This document shows positions 1 through 6,946 of a DNA stretch of 10,798 nucleotides, in pieces; the stretch's first letter is position 1, and each line of letters opens with the position of its first letter. The DNA lies in the NCBI GenBank assembly GCA_018648945.1, contig JABGQJ010000216.1:1-10798 (forward strand), written 5' to 3'. The translations under genes were made by a program, and so were the position numbers. The notes below the pieces were generated by a model that worked only from the letters and a program-made list of their open reading frames with translations, searched no databases and was not told the DNA's origin. The DNA comes from Victivallales bacterium (GTDB taxonomy: Bacteria; Verrucomicrobiota; Lentisphaeria; Oligosphaerales; Lenti-02).

Positions 1-105
1 GCCACTCACGTTGATCCAGCTCGTCGGCAGGCGCTTCTGCGCCTGGTCGCCCGCGTACATGATCAGACCAAGGCCGAGCTGCTTCATGTTGCTGACGCAG
101 GTGCT
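1..105 (-). pseudogene. Pseudopilin-like protein (DUF1559/prepilin type), internal fragment
   Basis: Read on the minus strand, the first ~105 bases encode an uninterrupted peptide containing TCVSNMKQLGLGLIMYAGD followed by QAQKRLPTSWINVSG. This is the characteristic block just after the N-terminal helix of the type II secretion-like pseudopilins abundant in Planctomycetota, Lentisphaerota and Armatimonadota (usual form: CLSNMKQLGLALMMYAQDYDEK). Such proteins are prepilin-peptidase substrates anchored in the inner membrane. The N-terminal prepilin leader and hydrophobic helix, which should precede this block, are absent. Instead the sequence passes at about 100-112 into an unrelated plus-strand gene. 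The rest of the gene lies outside the window to the left. Family assignment is from motif recognition; the truncation is seen directly. Confidence 0.72.
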
Positions 106-3100
106 GCCAGCCCCCGAAGTGCCCCTTGGGGACGGCGAGAGCCTTGCCGTCGCTGGTGATTGGCTGGTTGTAGGGGCAGGGCAGGGCTGCTATCTGTACC
201 AATTTGCGGCGGGCACGTGGAGTCTGCAGCAGACTCTGGCAAGTCCGCTTGGCGGCGACGATGGTGCCCGTTTTGGGTATGCCGTTTCTCTGCAAGACGG
301 ACGCCTCGCGGTTGGCGCGCCGGGCCACGATGTCGAGGGGGATCAGAATCGCGGGGCGGTATGCGTCTACGACCTTGCCGAGGGGGTGTGGGAGTTCCAG
401 GAGACACTGCTGTCCGCGGGTGAGTTCGACGGTCTTGGGGCTGTGCTCTGCCTGAACGGTGACGGCCTTTTCGCCGGGGGCACCAGTAGCGAGGACAGCA
501 TCCTGCTCTTCGCGAACGCTGGCGGCGTGTGGTCGGAGGCGACCATCCTGTCGAGGCCCTCGGGGCCGAACGCCGGCTACTGGTGGTCGGTGAGTGACAT
601 GGAGGTCTTCGGAGGCCTCTTGGCAGTGAGTACGGCCAACAGAGGGTTGTTCTTCTATGCCGAGCAGCCCGACGGGTCCTGGAGCTGCCAGGCAAGCGAG
701 GATGTGGTGGAGCCTCGGGGCGGAGTCGTTGGGCCCATGTCGGTGGATGGGCAGACGCTCGTGGTTGGGCTGAGACAGGTCCTGAGGTACGACTGGGAAA
801 GCCGGCACATCGCCAGCGTTTGGCGGCTGGTCGGGGGCGTTCCCACCGAAGTGTCCCGAGTGTCGGTCGGGACGGAGTACGACGAATGCGATGCCAGGTA
901 CGCCGTCTCGGGAGCCGACCTGCTGGTCAGCGTGAGCGGCGACGCGGAGCAGGGCGTCTGGCTGTTCACGGAGGCAACCGCCATCATGAACACGCAGCCG
1001 GTCCCAGTGACTGTGGCGTTCGGCGATGATGCGGCCTTCACGGTCGAGTGTTCCGGGGCAGGCGTACTGAGCTACCAGTGGTATCGCGGCGTGACGGAGT
1101 TGGCCGGTGCCAATGCCGCTGTCCTGTCGCTGACTGAGGTGGCCTGGGCAGACGCGGGCGACTACCGGTGCCGTGTCACCAATGACTACGGCGACACGTG
1201 GTCGCTAACGGCGACCTTGACAGTCACCAAACACAGCCAAGCCCTGACCTTCCCTGAGCTGCCCACCAAAGCCTATGGCGACAGCCCATTCGCCGCCGGG
1301 GCCGTGGCTGACTCCGGACTCTCCGTGACCCTCGCCTCTTCGGACGGCGGGGTCGCGACCGTGGCGGGCGGGACAATCACCGTGGTTGGGGTCGGCATCT
1401 GCACGATCACCGCCTCCCAGCCGGGCACGGCAGACTTCGAGCCGGCGCTGGACGTATTGAGGACTCTCACGGTCACCAAGCGGTCCCTCGTGGTCGTCGC
1501 CGATGACGCGGCATTCACCTACGGCCAGGCGATCCCGCCGTTCACGGTGTCGCTGACCGGTCTGGCCGCTGGCGAGACGGCAGCGGATGTCGACGTGTTG
1601 CCCACGGTCGCCGCCGGATCGGTCGTGCTCGACTCGGTACTGACGCCGAGTGGCGGGGCTGACACAAACTACGCGTTCACCCAATACGTGGCTGGTGCTC
1701 TCACCGTACATCCTGTGTCGATCACCGTGCGGGCTCTTGACTCGCGGCGGCGGCCCGGACATCCGAATCCGGCATTCGAGTTCACGCTGACCGGGCTGGT
1801 CAATGGCGACGCGTTCGGCGATCTGGGGATCACCGTATCGTTCGCCTGTCCCGCCACTGAGGGCGATCCGGTGGGGGACTATGGCATCACGCCGACTTTC
1901 CAGGGCGAACTCCAGCGTTCCTACACGCTCACTGCCCAGCCCGGCACGCTGGCGGTCAGAGACGAGCCTACCGCTCTACTCTACGTGGATAGCCGGGCGG
2001 TCGCTGGCGGGGACGGCAGCAGTTGGCAAACCGCGTTCGGCAGCATCTCCGAGGCCATGGCGGGCGCGCAACAGGGCAGCGAAGTGTGGATTGCCGCCGG
2101 CGTGTACGGCGAGACGGTCGAGATCCCTGCCTACGTATGGGTTTTCGCTGGGTTCAGCGGTGCCGAGACGCTCTTGACCGCTCGCGATTGGCGATACAAT
2201 CAGACCATTCTCTCACCCCCAGCCGGGTTGCGGTCCGATAGCCCTCTGGTAGTGCTTCGTGAAGGCAGCGTGCTCGACGGTCTGCAGATCGTGGGCGGGC
2301 TGACCGATGCGCCTGAGGGCCAGGCTGAACTGCGCCATTGCCAGCTTCGCGGGGCCCCGGAATTGCTGCGTTGCGCCCAGAATCTGGTCGTGGAGAGTTG
2401 TGCTCTGGCCGAGGCGCAGAAGGGGATTGTGGGGACCGCTGGCGCACCCGATGTCAGTGTCCGAAACTGTCTGTTCTGGGATGTCGCGCAGGCGGCGATC
2501 AGCGGCACCGATGCCACCGTCTGCAACTCCACATTCCTGAATACGGGCGGGGGCGAGTCGCCGATCTGGACCCATCTCGGTGGGAATGAGGCAACCGCCA
2601 GAAACTGCGTGTTTCTGGGGGGTGAATGGGCTGGCCCCATTGCCGGAGGCAGCCTGACGAACTGCTTCGTCGACAGCGCCCAAGAGTTCGGTAGCGACGC
2701 GGCGTTCGTGGATTGCGTCGTGTCGGACGCTCCAGGCATCGTCAGCATCTCGCCCGAAGGGGTGGACGGGATTCTGTGGACCCTGGACGACGGGCTTCGG
2801 CTGGGCGCGGGCAGCATCTGCATCGATGCGGGATCGGCGACCAACTCGCCAACCGAAGATTGCATCGGCTGCCTGCGACGGGATGAACCGGCGACGCCGG
2901 ACAGTGGTTCCGGGGAGACGCCCTGGACCGATATCGGTGCGTACGAGTTCCCGGGGGTCAACGATGAAGTCGCTCTGACCATCGGCGACGGTTGGAGCTT
3001 GTTGAGCACTCCCTTTGAGGTGCCCTCCCTTCTGGCCTCGCTGGCGGACGCCGCCCTCTCGCCCTTGCTTCACGGCACTCTCTGGACCTGGGACACGCCA

Positions 3101-3418
3101 GCCCTACGCTACCTGCCTGTTGCGGCCGATGGTGACCTGGCGGCCCGGCGTGGGGTCTGGATCAGAACAACGACGGCCTGGCGGGCGGGAGTGACGCTCT
3201 CGGGACTTCGCTCGCCCGTCTCCGTTCCCCAGTTGCTACCGGGGTGGAACCTCGTCGGCGTGTCCGATACGGTCCCCGTGAGCGCCTTGTCCAGTTCGAA
3301 CCCGGGGGACATTGCCCAGGTCTGGTGCTGGGACACCGCAGCTCAGGTCTACGTGCCGCTCGACGCGGACACCAAGCTCCAACGCGGCAAAGGCTACTGG
3401 GTGTACCTAGAGCCCTGA
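101..3418 (+). CDS. Large multidomain surface/secreted protein (FG-GAP, Ig-like, MBG, beta-helix), 5'-truncated
   Basis: An open frame runs to TGA at 3416-3418. Codons before about 101 are antisense to the pseudopilin fragment, so the true N-terminus and signal peptide are missing. Counting residues from 11, these blocks are visible: about 31-325, FG-GAP/beta-propeller-type repeats (LAVAGDWLVVGA, GYAVSLQDGRLAVGAPGHD); 326-406, an Ig-like domain with C347, W357 and the DAGDYRCRV signature; 408-490, a bacterial Ig/MBG-like repeat (KAYGDSPF, ATVAGGTITVVGVGICTITASQPG); 491-650, two MBG-type repeats (FTYGQAIPPFTVSLTGL, NPAFEFTLTGLVNGD); 655-980, a parallel beta-helix region opening with LYVDSRAVAGGDGSSWQTAF; and 985-1135, a tandem C-terminal domain with two related halves (GWSLLSTPF...WTWD, then GWNLVGVSD...WCWD...GKGYWVY). 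Proteins of this design are secreted or cell-surface proteins of unknown substrate. Function is inferred from the domains only. A terminator follows. Confidence 0.85.
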   Translation: MLPAPEVPLGDGESLAVAGDWLVVGAGQGCYLYQFAAGTWSLQQTLASPLGGDDGARFGYAVSLQDGRLAVGAPGHDVEGDQNRGAVCVYDLAEGVWEFQETLLSAGEFDGLGAVLCLNGDGLFAGGTSSEDSILLFANAGGVWSEATILSRPSGPNAGYWWSVSDMEVFGGLLAVSTANRGLFFYAEQPDGSWSCQASEDVVEPRGGVVGPMSVDGQTLVVGLRQVLRYDWESRHIASVWRLVGGVPTEVSRVSVGTEYDECDARYAVSGADLLVSVSGDAEQGVWLFTEATAIMNTQPVPVTVAFGDDAAFTVECSGAGVLSYQWYRGVTELAGANAAVLSLTEVAWADAGDYRCRVTNDYGDTWSLTATLTVTKHSQALTFPELPTKAYGDSPFAAGAVADSGLSVTLASSDGGVATVAGGTITVVGVGICTITASQPGTADFEPALDVLRTLTVTKRSLVVVADDAAFTYGQAIPPFTVSLTGLAAGETAADVDVLPTVAAGSVVLDSVLTPSGGADTNYAFTQYVAGALTVHPVSITVRALDSRRRPGHPNPAFEFTLTGLVNGDAFGDLGITVSFACPATEGDPVGDYGITPTFQGELQRSYTLTAQPGTLAVRDEPTALLYVDSRAVAGGDGSSWQTAFGSISEAMAGAQQGSEVWIAAGVYGETVEIPAYVWVFAGFSGAETLLTARDWRYNQTILSPPAGLRSDSPLVVLREGSVLDGLQIVGGLTDAPEGQAELRHCQLRGAPELLRCAQNLVVESCALAEAQKGIVGTAGAPDVSVRNCLFWDVAQAAISGTDATVCNSTFLNTGGGESPIWTHLGGNEATARNCVFLGGEWAGPIAGGSLTNCFVDSAQEFGSDAAFVDCVVSDAPGIVSISPEGVDGILWTLDDGLRLGAGSICIDAGSATNSPTEDCIGCLRRDEPATPDSGSGETPWTDIGAYEFPGVNDEVALTIGDGWSLLSTPFEVPSLLASLADAALSPLLHGTLWTWDTPALRYLPVAADGDLAARRGVWIRTTTAWRAGVTLSGLRSPVSVPQLLPGWNLVGVSDTVPVSALSSSNPGDIAQVWCWDTAAQVYVPLDADTKLQRGKGYWVYLEP

Positions 3419-3431
3419 GTCGGCTTGGATG

Positions 3432-3467
3432 GGTCGCGATTGGCCTACGCGCCAAACGCGGCTCTTT
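3432..3467 (+). terminator. Intrinsic terminator candidate after the multidomain gene
   Basis: Starting 16 bases after the stop codon, CGCG (3435-3438) and TTGGC (3440-3444) pair with GCCAA (3451-3455) and CGCG (3457-3460). The loop is CTACGC and there is one A-A mismatch; wobble and G-C pairs extend the base by up to three positions. The stem is followed by CTCTTT, a short T-rich tail. Position and shape fit rho-independent termination, although the T-run is weak. Confidence 0.5.
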
Positions 3468-3547
3468 GAGCATCGCCTTCCGCCATGCCCGCCAATGCGC
3501 GCGATTCTGAACTACAGCAAGGTGAACTGGCCGAAAGGAGTCCATCT

Positions 3548-4232
3548 GTGAAGATCCTACTCTGTGTTCTGTCTCTGGGCGTTGCCGTGTCGGTTGCTGC
3601 CGGAACCGTCCATCACTGGAGTTTCGAGGACGACGCGCTTGCGCCTGGGGGAGTTCTCGCTGTTTTCCAGAATGGAGGCAAGCCAGCCTACGCGAATGAG
3701 GTCGTCAGCGACCAGATCTGGGATGGCGGTACGTACTCTCTGGCCCTGAAGGGCAATCGACGCTCGGCCTACTTTGGCCCTGTCGCGGTCACCAACTTGG
3801 CTCCCGTTGGTGGTGAGATCAGCTTCAGTGGCAGGGCGCTTGACTTCCGGTAGCGCGCCTTGACGGTCGAGTGCTTCGTTCGCGTCGAGAAGCAGGTCGC
3901 CAGGTTTGCCCTGCTGGTCAGCAAACGCAGGCGGAGCGGCTCGAGCTGGAGCCTGGCAGTGAGTCCGCAGGGAGTGGTTACCGTGCGATTCGACACCCAG
4001 GGAGGCGCCTCTGGGCCGGGCTTCAATCGCACGGTGTCGAGCGGTGCCCGTATCGACGATGGAGCGTGGCATCATGTCGCCCTGACCTTCGAACACGACA
4101 CGCGCGAATGCGGGCTCTATGTGGACTACCAACTGCGCAAGGAGGCAACGATAGGTGGCCCCCCAGGTGGTTGCGCGCAGGGACGTTGCACAGATGGCCA
4201 CCGCGACCCCGGTGGGCACACCTCAGGACGAC
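3548..4232 (+). pseudogene. LamG/concanavalin-like secreted protein, interrupted (in-frame TAG, frameshift, lost 3' end)
   Basis: A GTG start at 3548 is preceded by a strong site GAAAGGAG ending 7 bases upstream. The product opens with a signal peptide (MKILLCVLSLGVAVSVAAG) and then VHHWSFEDD, the usual opening of LamG-like domains. At 3851-3853 a TAG stops the frame in ...GRALDFR*RALTVECFVR..., yet the same frame continues without a break into TVECFVRVEK and IDDGAWHHVALTFEHDT...LYVDYQL, the core of a LamG jelly roll. At the GGCCCCCC run near 4153-4160 the apparent coding frame moves to VVARRDVAQMATATPVGTPQ, which resembles the end of a LamG domain. Homology then switches to an aldo/keto reductase. 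LamG domains usually bind glycans or mediate adhesion outside the cell. A single intact gene became non-functional, unless the stop is read through or is a sequencing error. Confidence 0.7.
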
Positions 4233-4649
4233 GAGGCCCTGGCGGCCATCGAGAGCGGCGTCTTCGACACCATTCTCTACCCGGTCAACTTCGTATGTCA
4301 CCAGCGGGGCAACTTCGACCAGGAAGTGCTGAAGGCGGCGGCGGCAAAACAGATGGGGCAGCTTGCGCTAAAGGCAATGGCCATGACCCGGTGGGCAAAG
4401 GGAACGAAGCGGCAGGAACGGAGCCACCCCAAATGCTGGTACCAGCCCGTCGATGACCCCGCGCTTGTGGCCCTCGCCCTGCGTTGGGCGCTGGGCCAGG
4501 GCGTGACCTCAGCCATTCCCCCCGGCGATGAGAAGCTGTTCCAGATCGCCCTCAACGTGGCATCCCTGGAGGCGAGACTCGCCCCGGAGGAAGTCACTGC
4601 CTTACGGACCGTCGCCAAGAATCTGGACCCTCTCTTCGCCCGCGCATAG
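4215..4649 (+). pseudogene. Aldo/keto reductase, C-terminal remnant
   Basis: From about residue DDEALAAIESGVFDTILYPVNFVC to the TAG at 4647-4649 the frame encodes the C-terminal third of an aldo/keto reductase: FDTILYPVNF (a late strand of the TIM barrel), GNFDQEVLKAAAAKQMGQLALKAMA, KCWYQPVDDPALVALALRWALGQGVTSAIPPGDEKL (cofactor-binding C-terminal part) and EEVTALRTVAKNLDPLF. These enzymes reduce carbonyls with NAD(P)H in the cytoplasm. The N-terminal two thirds, including the catalytic Tyr/Asp/Lys/His region, are absent. The frame is entered directly from the LamG remnant, so no start codon belongs to this gene. The only possible local initiation is a GTG at 4155 that would make a chimeric peptide. 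Family call is firm; the substrate is unknown. Confidence 0.78.
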
Positions 4650-4848
4650 GCAATGTGGTGGACCTGTGGCTGGAGGAGAAAGAGGCGCGGTTGCTGACGG
4701 CGGGTGGGCTGGGATTGCGCCACCGGCGGAGGGCAGCATCTCGGAGTGGCCCGAAGCGTGGGTCGTGCCGTCGCACCGAGTGAGCCCGAGGCCAGGCGGT
4801 CGCCGTTCGAACCATACCAGCGGGAACGCCCGGCCGCACACACGACCT

Positions 4849-4881
4849 TGCTCCAGTGCGCAAGTTCTGCGCACTGGAGCA
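4849..4881. repeat. Perfect 14-bp inverted repeat (hairpin, 5-base loop)
   Basis: TGCTCCAGTGCGCA (4849-4862) is exactly complementary to TGCGCACTGGAGCA (4868-4881), with loop AGTTC. No T-run follows on either side, so an intrinsic terminator is unlikely. It could be a REP-like element, a mobile-element end, a protein-binding palindrome or a structured 5' leader for the gene starting at 5062. The symmetry is seen directly; the role is unknown. Confidence 0.65.
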
Positions 4882-4982
4882 CAGCCAGCAGCGCAATTCG
4901 CGCAAAATGGGGTGCGAGGGTCGCGCGGGCCGTGCTTGGGGGGTGGGTTGGCATGGCCTCTGCAATGAGGTTGCCAACACTA

Positions 4983-5004
4983 CTTCCGTGAAGACTCGCG
5001 GAAG
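4983..5004 (+). promoter_or_regulatory. Small leader hairpin upstream of the Gly/Arg-rich gene
   Basis: CTTCCGTG (4983-4990) pairs with CGCGGAAG (4997-5004), with one T-G wobble and a 6-base loop, 57 bases before the ATG at 5062. It may be part of the 5' untranslated region; a role in regulation is only possible. Confidence 0.3.
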
Positions 5005-5061
5005 ACAGAATCCAACCAAGCGGTGTTCACAGTGAATGCCAAGTCAACAAGGAGCAGTCCG

Positions 5062-5619
5062 ATGATGAATGCGAAGATGGTTCGGAAAGCGATGGGTCTG
5101 TGTCTGGTCCTATTCGTGGCCCTTAGTGGTGTAGCGATGGCACAGGCCGGCGGCGGTCGGCCCGAGGGTGGTGGTCGTGGCGGTCGCGGCGGCCTCAACC
5201 GGGAAGAGATGATGGCCCGTTACGACAAGATGCTGCGCGAAAGGCTCGAGGCCAACGAGGAGGAATGGGAGGTCCTCGGACCGATGGTCAGGGACGTGAC
5301 GACGAAGCAGCGCGAAGCGCGGGGCGGCGGCATGCGTCGCATGAGGGGTGGACGCCGCGGCGGTCGTGGCGGCCGCGAGGGTGGCGCCGAAGGCGAACAG
5401 CCCGGTGCCGAGGTGAAGGAACTCTCACCGGAAGAAGCGCTGGCGAAGGCCTTGGAGAACAAGGGAGCGCCCGCTGCCGAGATCAAGGCCAAACTGGCAG
5501 CCTACCGCAAGGATGTCGCCGTCAAGAAGGCCGAGCTGAAGGCGGCTCAGGATGAGCTCCGCAAGGTCGTGACCCAGCGCCAAGAAGCGCAGTTGGTTCT
5601 GATGGGCGCTCTGGACTAG
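5062..5619 (+). CDS. Secreted Gly/Arg-rich protein with C-terminal helical region (Spy-like, uncertain)
   Basis: The ATG at 5062 was chosen because AAGGAG (5049-5054) lies 7 bases upstream; a second ATG follows at once at 5065. The 185-residue product starts with a signal peptide (KAMGLCLVLFVALSGVAMA, cleavage near residue 28) and so should be exported. Residues 29-44 and 88-110 are low-complexity Gly/Arg (GGRPEGGGRGGRGG; GGGMRRMRGGRRGGRGG). Between them is a charged helix (NREEMMARYDKMLRERLEANEEEWEVL). Residues 119-185 are predicted helical and charged, ending TQRQEAQLVLMGALD. Short secreted helical proteins with an RQEA-type end recall the Spy/CpxP chaperone group, which often accompanies ECF sigma loci in Planctomycetota-like bacteria, but I do not recognise a specific family. 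The gene is intact, ends in TAG, and is followed 35 bases later by the gspE-like gene, so the two may be co-transcribed. Confidence 0.8.
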   Translation: MMNAKMVRKAMGLCLVLFVALSGVAMAQAGGGRPEGGGRGGRGGLNREEMMARYDKMLRERLEANEEEWEVLGPMVRDVTTKQREARGGGMRRMRGGRRGGRGGREGGAEGEQPGAEVKELSPEEALAKALENKGAPAAEIKAKLAAYRKDVAVKKAELKAAQDELRKVVTQRQEAQLVLMGALD

Positions 5620-5624
5620 TCTGA

Positions 5625-5643
5625 CACAGCTGTGGAAGCTGTG
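5625..5643 (+). promoter_or_regulatory. Intercistronic hairpin next to the gspE ribosome-binding site
   Basis: CACAGCT (5625-5631) pairs perfectly with AGCTGTG (5637-5643) around loop GTGGA. It begins six bases after the TAG of the preceding gene and ends three bases before GGAG (5646-5649), the likely ribosome-binding site for the ATG at 5655. No T-run follows. It could protect the upstream message or restrain translation of the downstream gene. Confidence 0.4.
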
Positions 5644-5654
5644 CTGGAGAACCC

Positions 5655-6390
5655 ATGACAGAACTCTTGGACACGTTGATCGACGAAGGGCGAGTCGCCG
5701 CGAGTGATCGTGAGCGACTCGCCTGTTTCCTCGCCGACACCGCCGGGGATGGCGAGGGCGATTGTCTGCGCTGGACCGCCGAGCGGTACGGCGTACGCTA
5801 CTCGGATCTGCGCGACGAGTCGCCGGATGCTGCCCTGCTGGCGCGCTTCCCGGCGGCAACGCTTTGGCGCGAGGAGTTGCTGCCTCTCCGGCAGATGGGC
5901 CAAGGCATAGAGGTGGCAACATCGGCCCTGTTCCGCACCGAGGGAATGGATGCCCTGCGCCGCCAGGCCGGCGAGGAATTGGTCCCCGTGCTGGTTCCCG
6001 ACGAGGCCCTGCGCGCGGCCCTGAAGACCCGCTTGGCAATCGGCGCCGACAGGTTGGACTCCCTGGGGGACGGGGGCGTGTTCGCCAGTGCCGATGCTGA
6101 CCTCGGGGTGGATCTCGAAGAGGCCGCGCACGACGCCTCCATCATCCGCTTTGTGAACCAGATCTTTACCGACGCGATTCGCCAGCGGAACCACGGACAT
6201 TCATCTCGAGCCCTTCGAGGATGAGTTCCGCATGCGCTACCGGATCGACGGCGTGTTACAGGACGCTCCGGTGCCGTCGACGATGAAGCGGTATCAGCCC
6301 GCGATTGTCTCGCGCATCAAGATTCTGGCCAATCTGGACATCGCCGAGAAGCGTTTGCCCCAGGATGGCCGCGTGAAACTGCGGCGGGCG
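5655..6390 (+). pseudogene. gspE: Type II secretion / type IV pilus assembly ATPase (GspE/PilB), frameshifted and truncated
   Basis: ATG at 5655 with GGAG 5 bases upstream. The first frame gives an N-terminal GspE-type domain (RLACFLADTAGDGEGDCLRWTAERYGVRYSDL, then LWREELLPLRQMGQGIEVATS) and the conserved [19 protein letters not shown]. Near 6186-6193 the frame shifts by one base, and the other frame continues exactly as the family does: [55 protein letters not shown]. After about 6385-6390 homology stops, before the Walker A, Asp box, Walker B and tetra-Cys zinc motifs that carry ATPase activity. A protein of ~550-600 residues is expected; about 245 are present. GspE/PilB hexamers power pseudopilus or pilus assembly at the inner membrane. 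With the pseudopilin fragment at the left end it hints at type II-like machinery in this genome. As it stands it cannot be functional. Confidence 0.8.
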
Positions 6391-6418
6391 GGCAGTCAGA
6401 CCGACAGTGGCTGGCCCG

Positions 6419-6532
6419 GTCATTCAGCCGTTCGAGGAATACGGTCCGGAACACCATCAGCGTCAAAAGACCGGTCAGATCAACCCAGCCCAGGCCTTGT
6501 GCAAAGCCCTTCAAGTTCTCTGTGGAACCCAT
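6419..6532 (-). pseudogene. N-terminal membrane-protein fragment, possibly CvpA-like
   Basis: On the minus strand a peptide beginning at ATG 6532 reads [23 protein letters not shown], followed by [15 protein letters not shown]. It combines an amphipathic lead with a W-V-D-L entry into a hydrophobic helix and an R-x-x-F-x exit, a pattern seen at the start of CvpA-family inner-membrane proteins (colicin V production/biofilm-related). Past about 6419 the frame enters the antisense of the gspE remnant, so only ~38 residues survive. No ribosome-binding site is obvious. The assignment is weak: a hydrophobic stretch this short may also be an accidental reading. Confidence 0.3.
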
Positions 6533-6547
6533 GGATCGGCAGATTGA

Positions 6548-6871
6548 CTGCCCCATCCCCACTCGACTTCCTGGCCACGCATCACCAACAAGGGCCCCCA
6601 GCAGGTCGCCGCCGACCTCGGACACCGGGTCGAGGTCCGACCAATCGAGTTCAGCGAAGTCGCTTCGTTCGCCGAGGTGGCCGCTTGCGGCACCGCCGTA
6701 GTGATCACGCCGGTGAACGAGATCGTGCGCGGCGACAAAGCCATCCAGGTCGGCCCCCGCGAGGGTTGCGGCCCGGCGTTCGAAGAGATCTACAACCGTT
6801 ACCGGGCCATCCAAATCGGGGACACCCCCGACCCCTACGGCTGGACCGTGCCGGTGGAGTCTTCCGCCTAA
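6548..6871 (+). pseudogene. ilvE: Branched-chain amino acid aminotransferase, C-terminal remnant
   Basis: Reading frame open from 6548 to TAA at 6869-6871. From about 6578 it reads [22 protein letters not shown], then [30 protein letters not shown], a [10 protein letters not shown] segment and [23 protein letters not shown]. These match the C-terminal lobe of fold-type IV branched-chain aminotransferases: the ACGTA segment corresponds to the loop that holds the PLP phosphate, and the final IQxGxxPDPYGW motif is typical of the larger BCAT type. The enzyme interconverts Leu/Ile/Val and their 2-oxo acids in the cytoplasm. The N-terminal lobe and the PLP-binding lysine region are missing, an in-frame TGA lies at 6545, and the sequence upstream belongs to other genes. 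The 76-base gap to the sigma factor start contains that gene's ribosome-binding site. Confidence 0.78.
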
Positions 6872-6946
6872 CAGTCAATAGAAGTGCCTCTCACAGCGTT
6901 CGTCGATTGTCGGAGCAACCCAAGATATTCCCAAGGAACTCTGCAA

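Larger units (their letters stand above)
4650..5061. other. Gene-free stretch between the reductase remnant and the Gly/Arg-rich gene
   Basis: No frame here shows convincing protein character. A plus-strand peptide from about 4651 (GNVVDLWLEEKEARLL) looks protein-like for some 20 residues but then becomes an Arg-rich run ending in TGA near 4782. It has no supported start and could be a remnant. The region holds a perfect 14-bp hairpin (4849-4881), a smaller leader hairpin (4983-5004) and the ribosome-binding site of the next gene. The promoter of that gene should lie here, but I see no clear -35/-10 pair. Confidence 0.4.

Noticed and set aside
1205..1762. A 185-codon minus-strand open frame opposite the MBG repeats
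   Set aside because: The plus strand reads as clear Ig/MBG repeats; the minus product has no recognisable motif or start signal.
2200..3073. Two long minus-strand open frames opposite the beta-helix region
   Set aside because: They are by-products of GC-rich codon use; the plus strand shows clear domain homology and the minus products do not.
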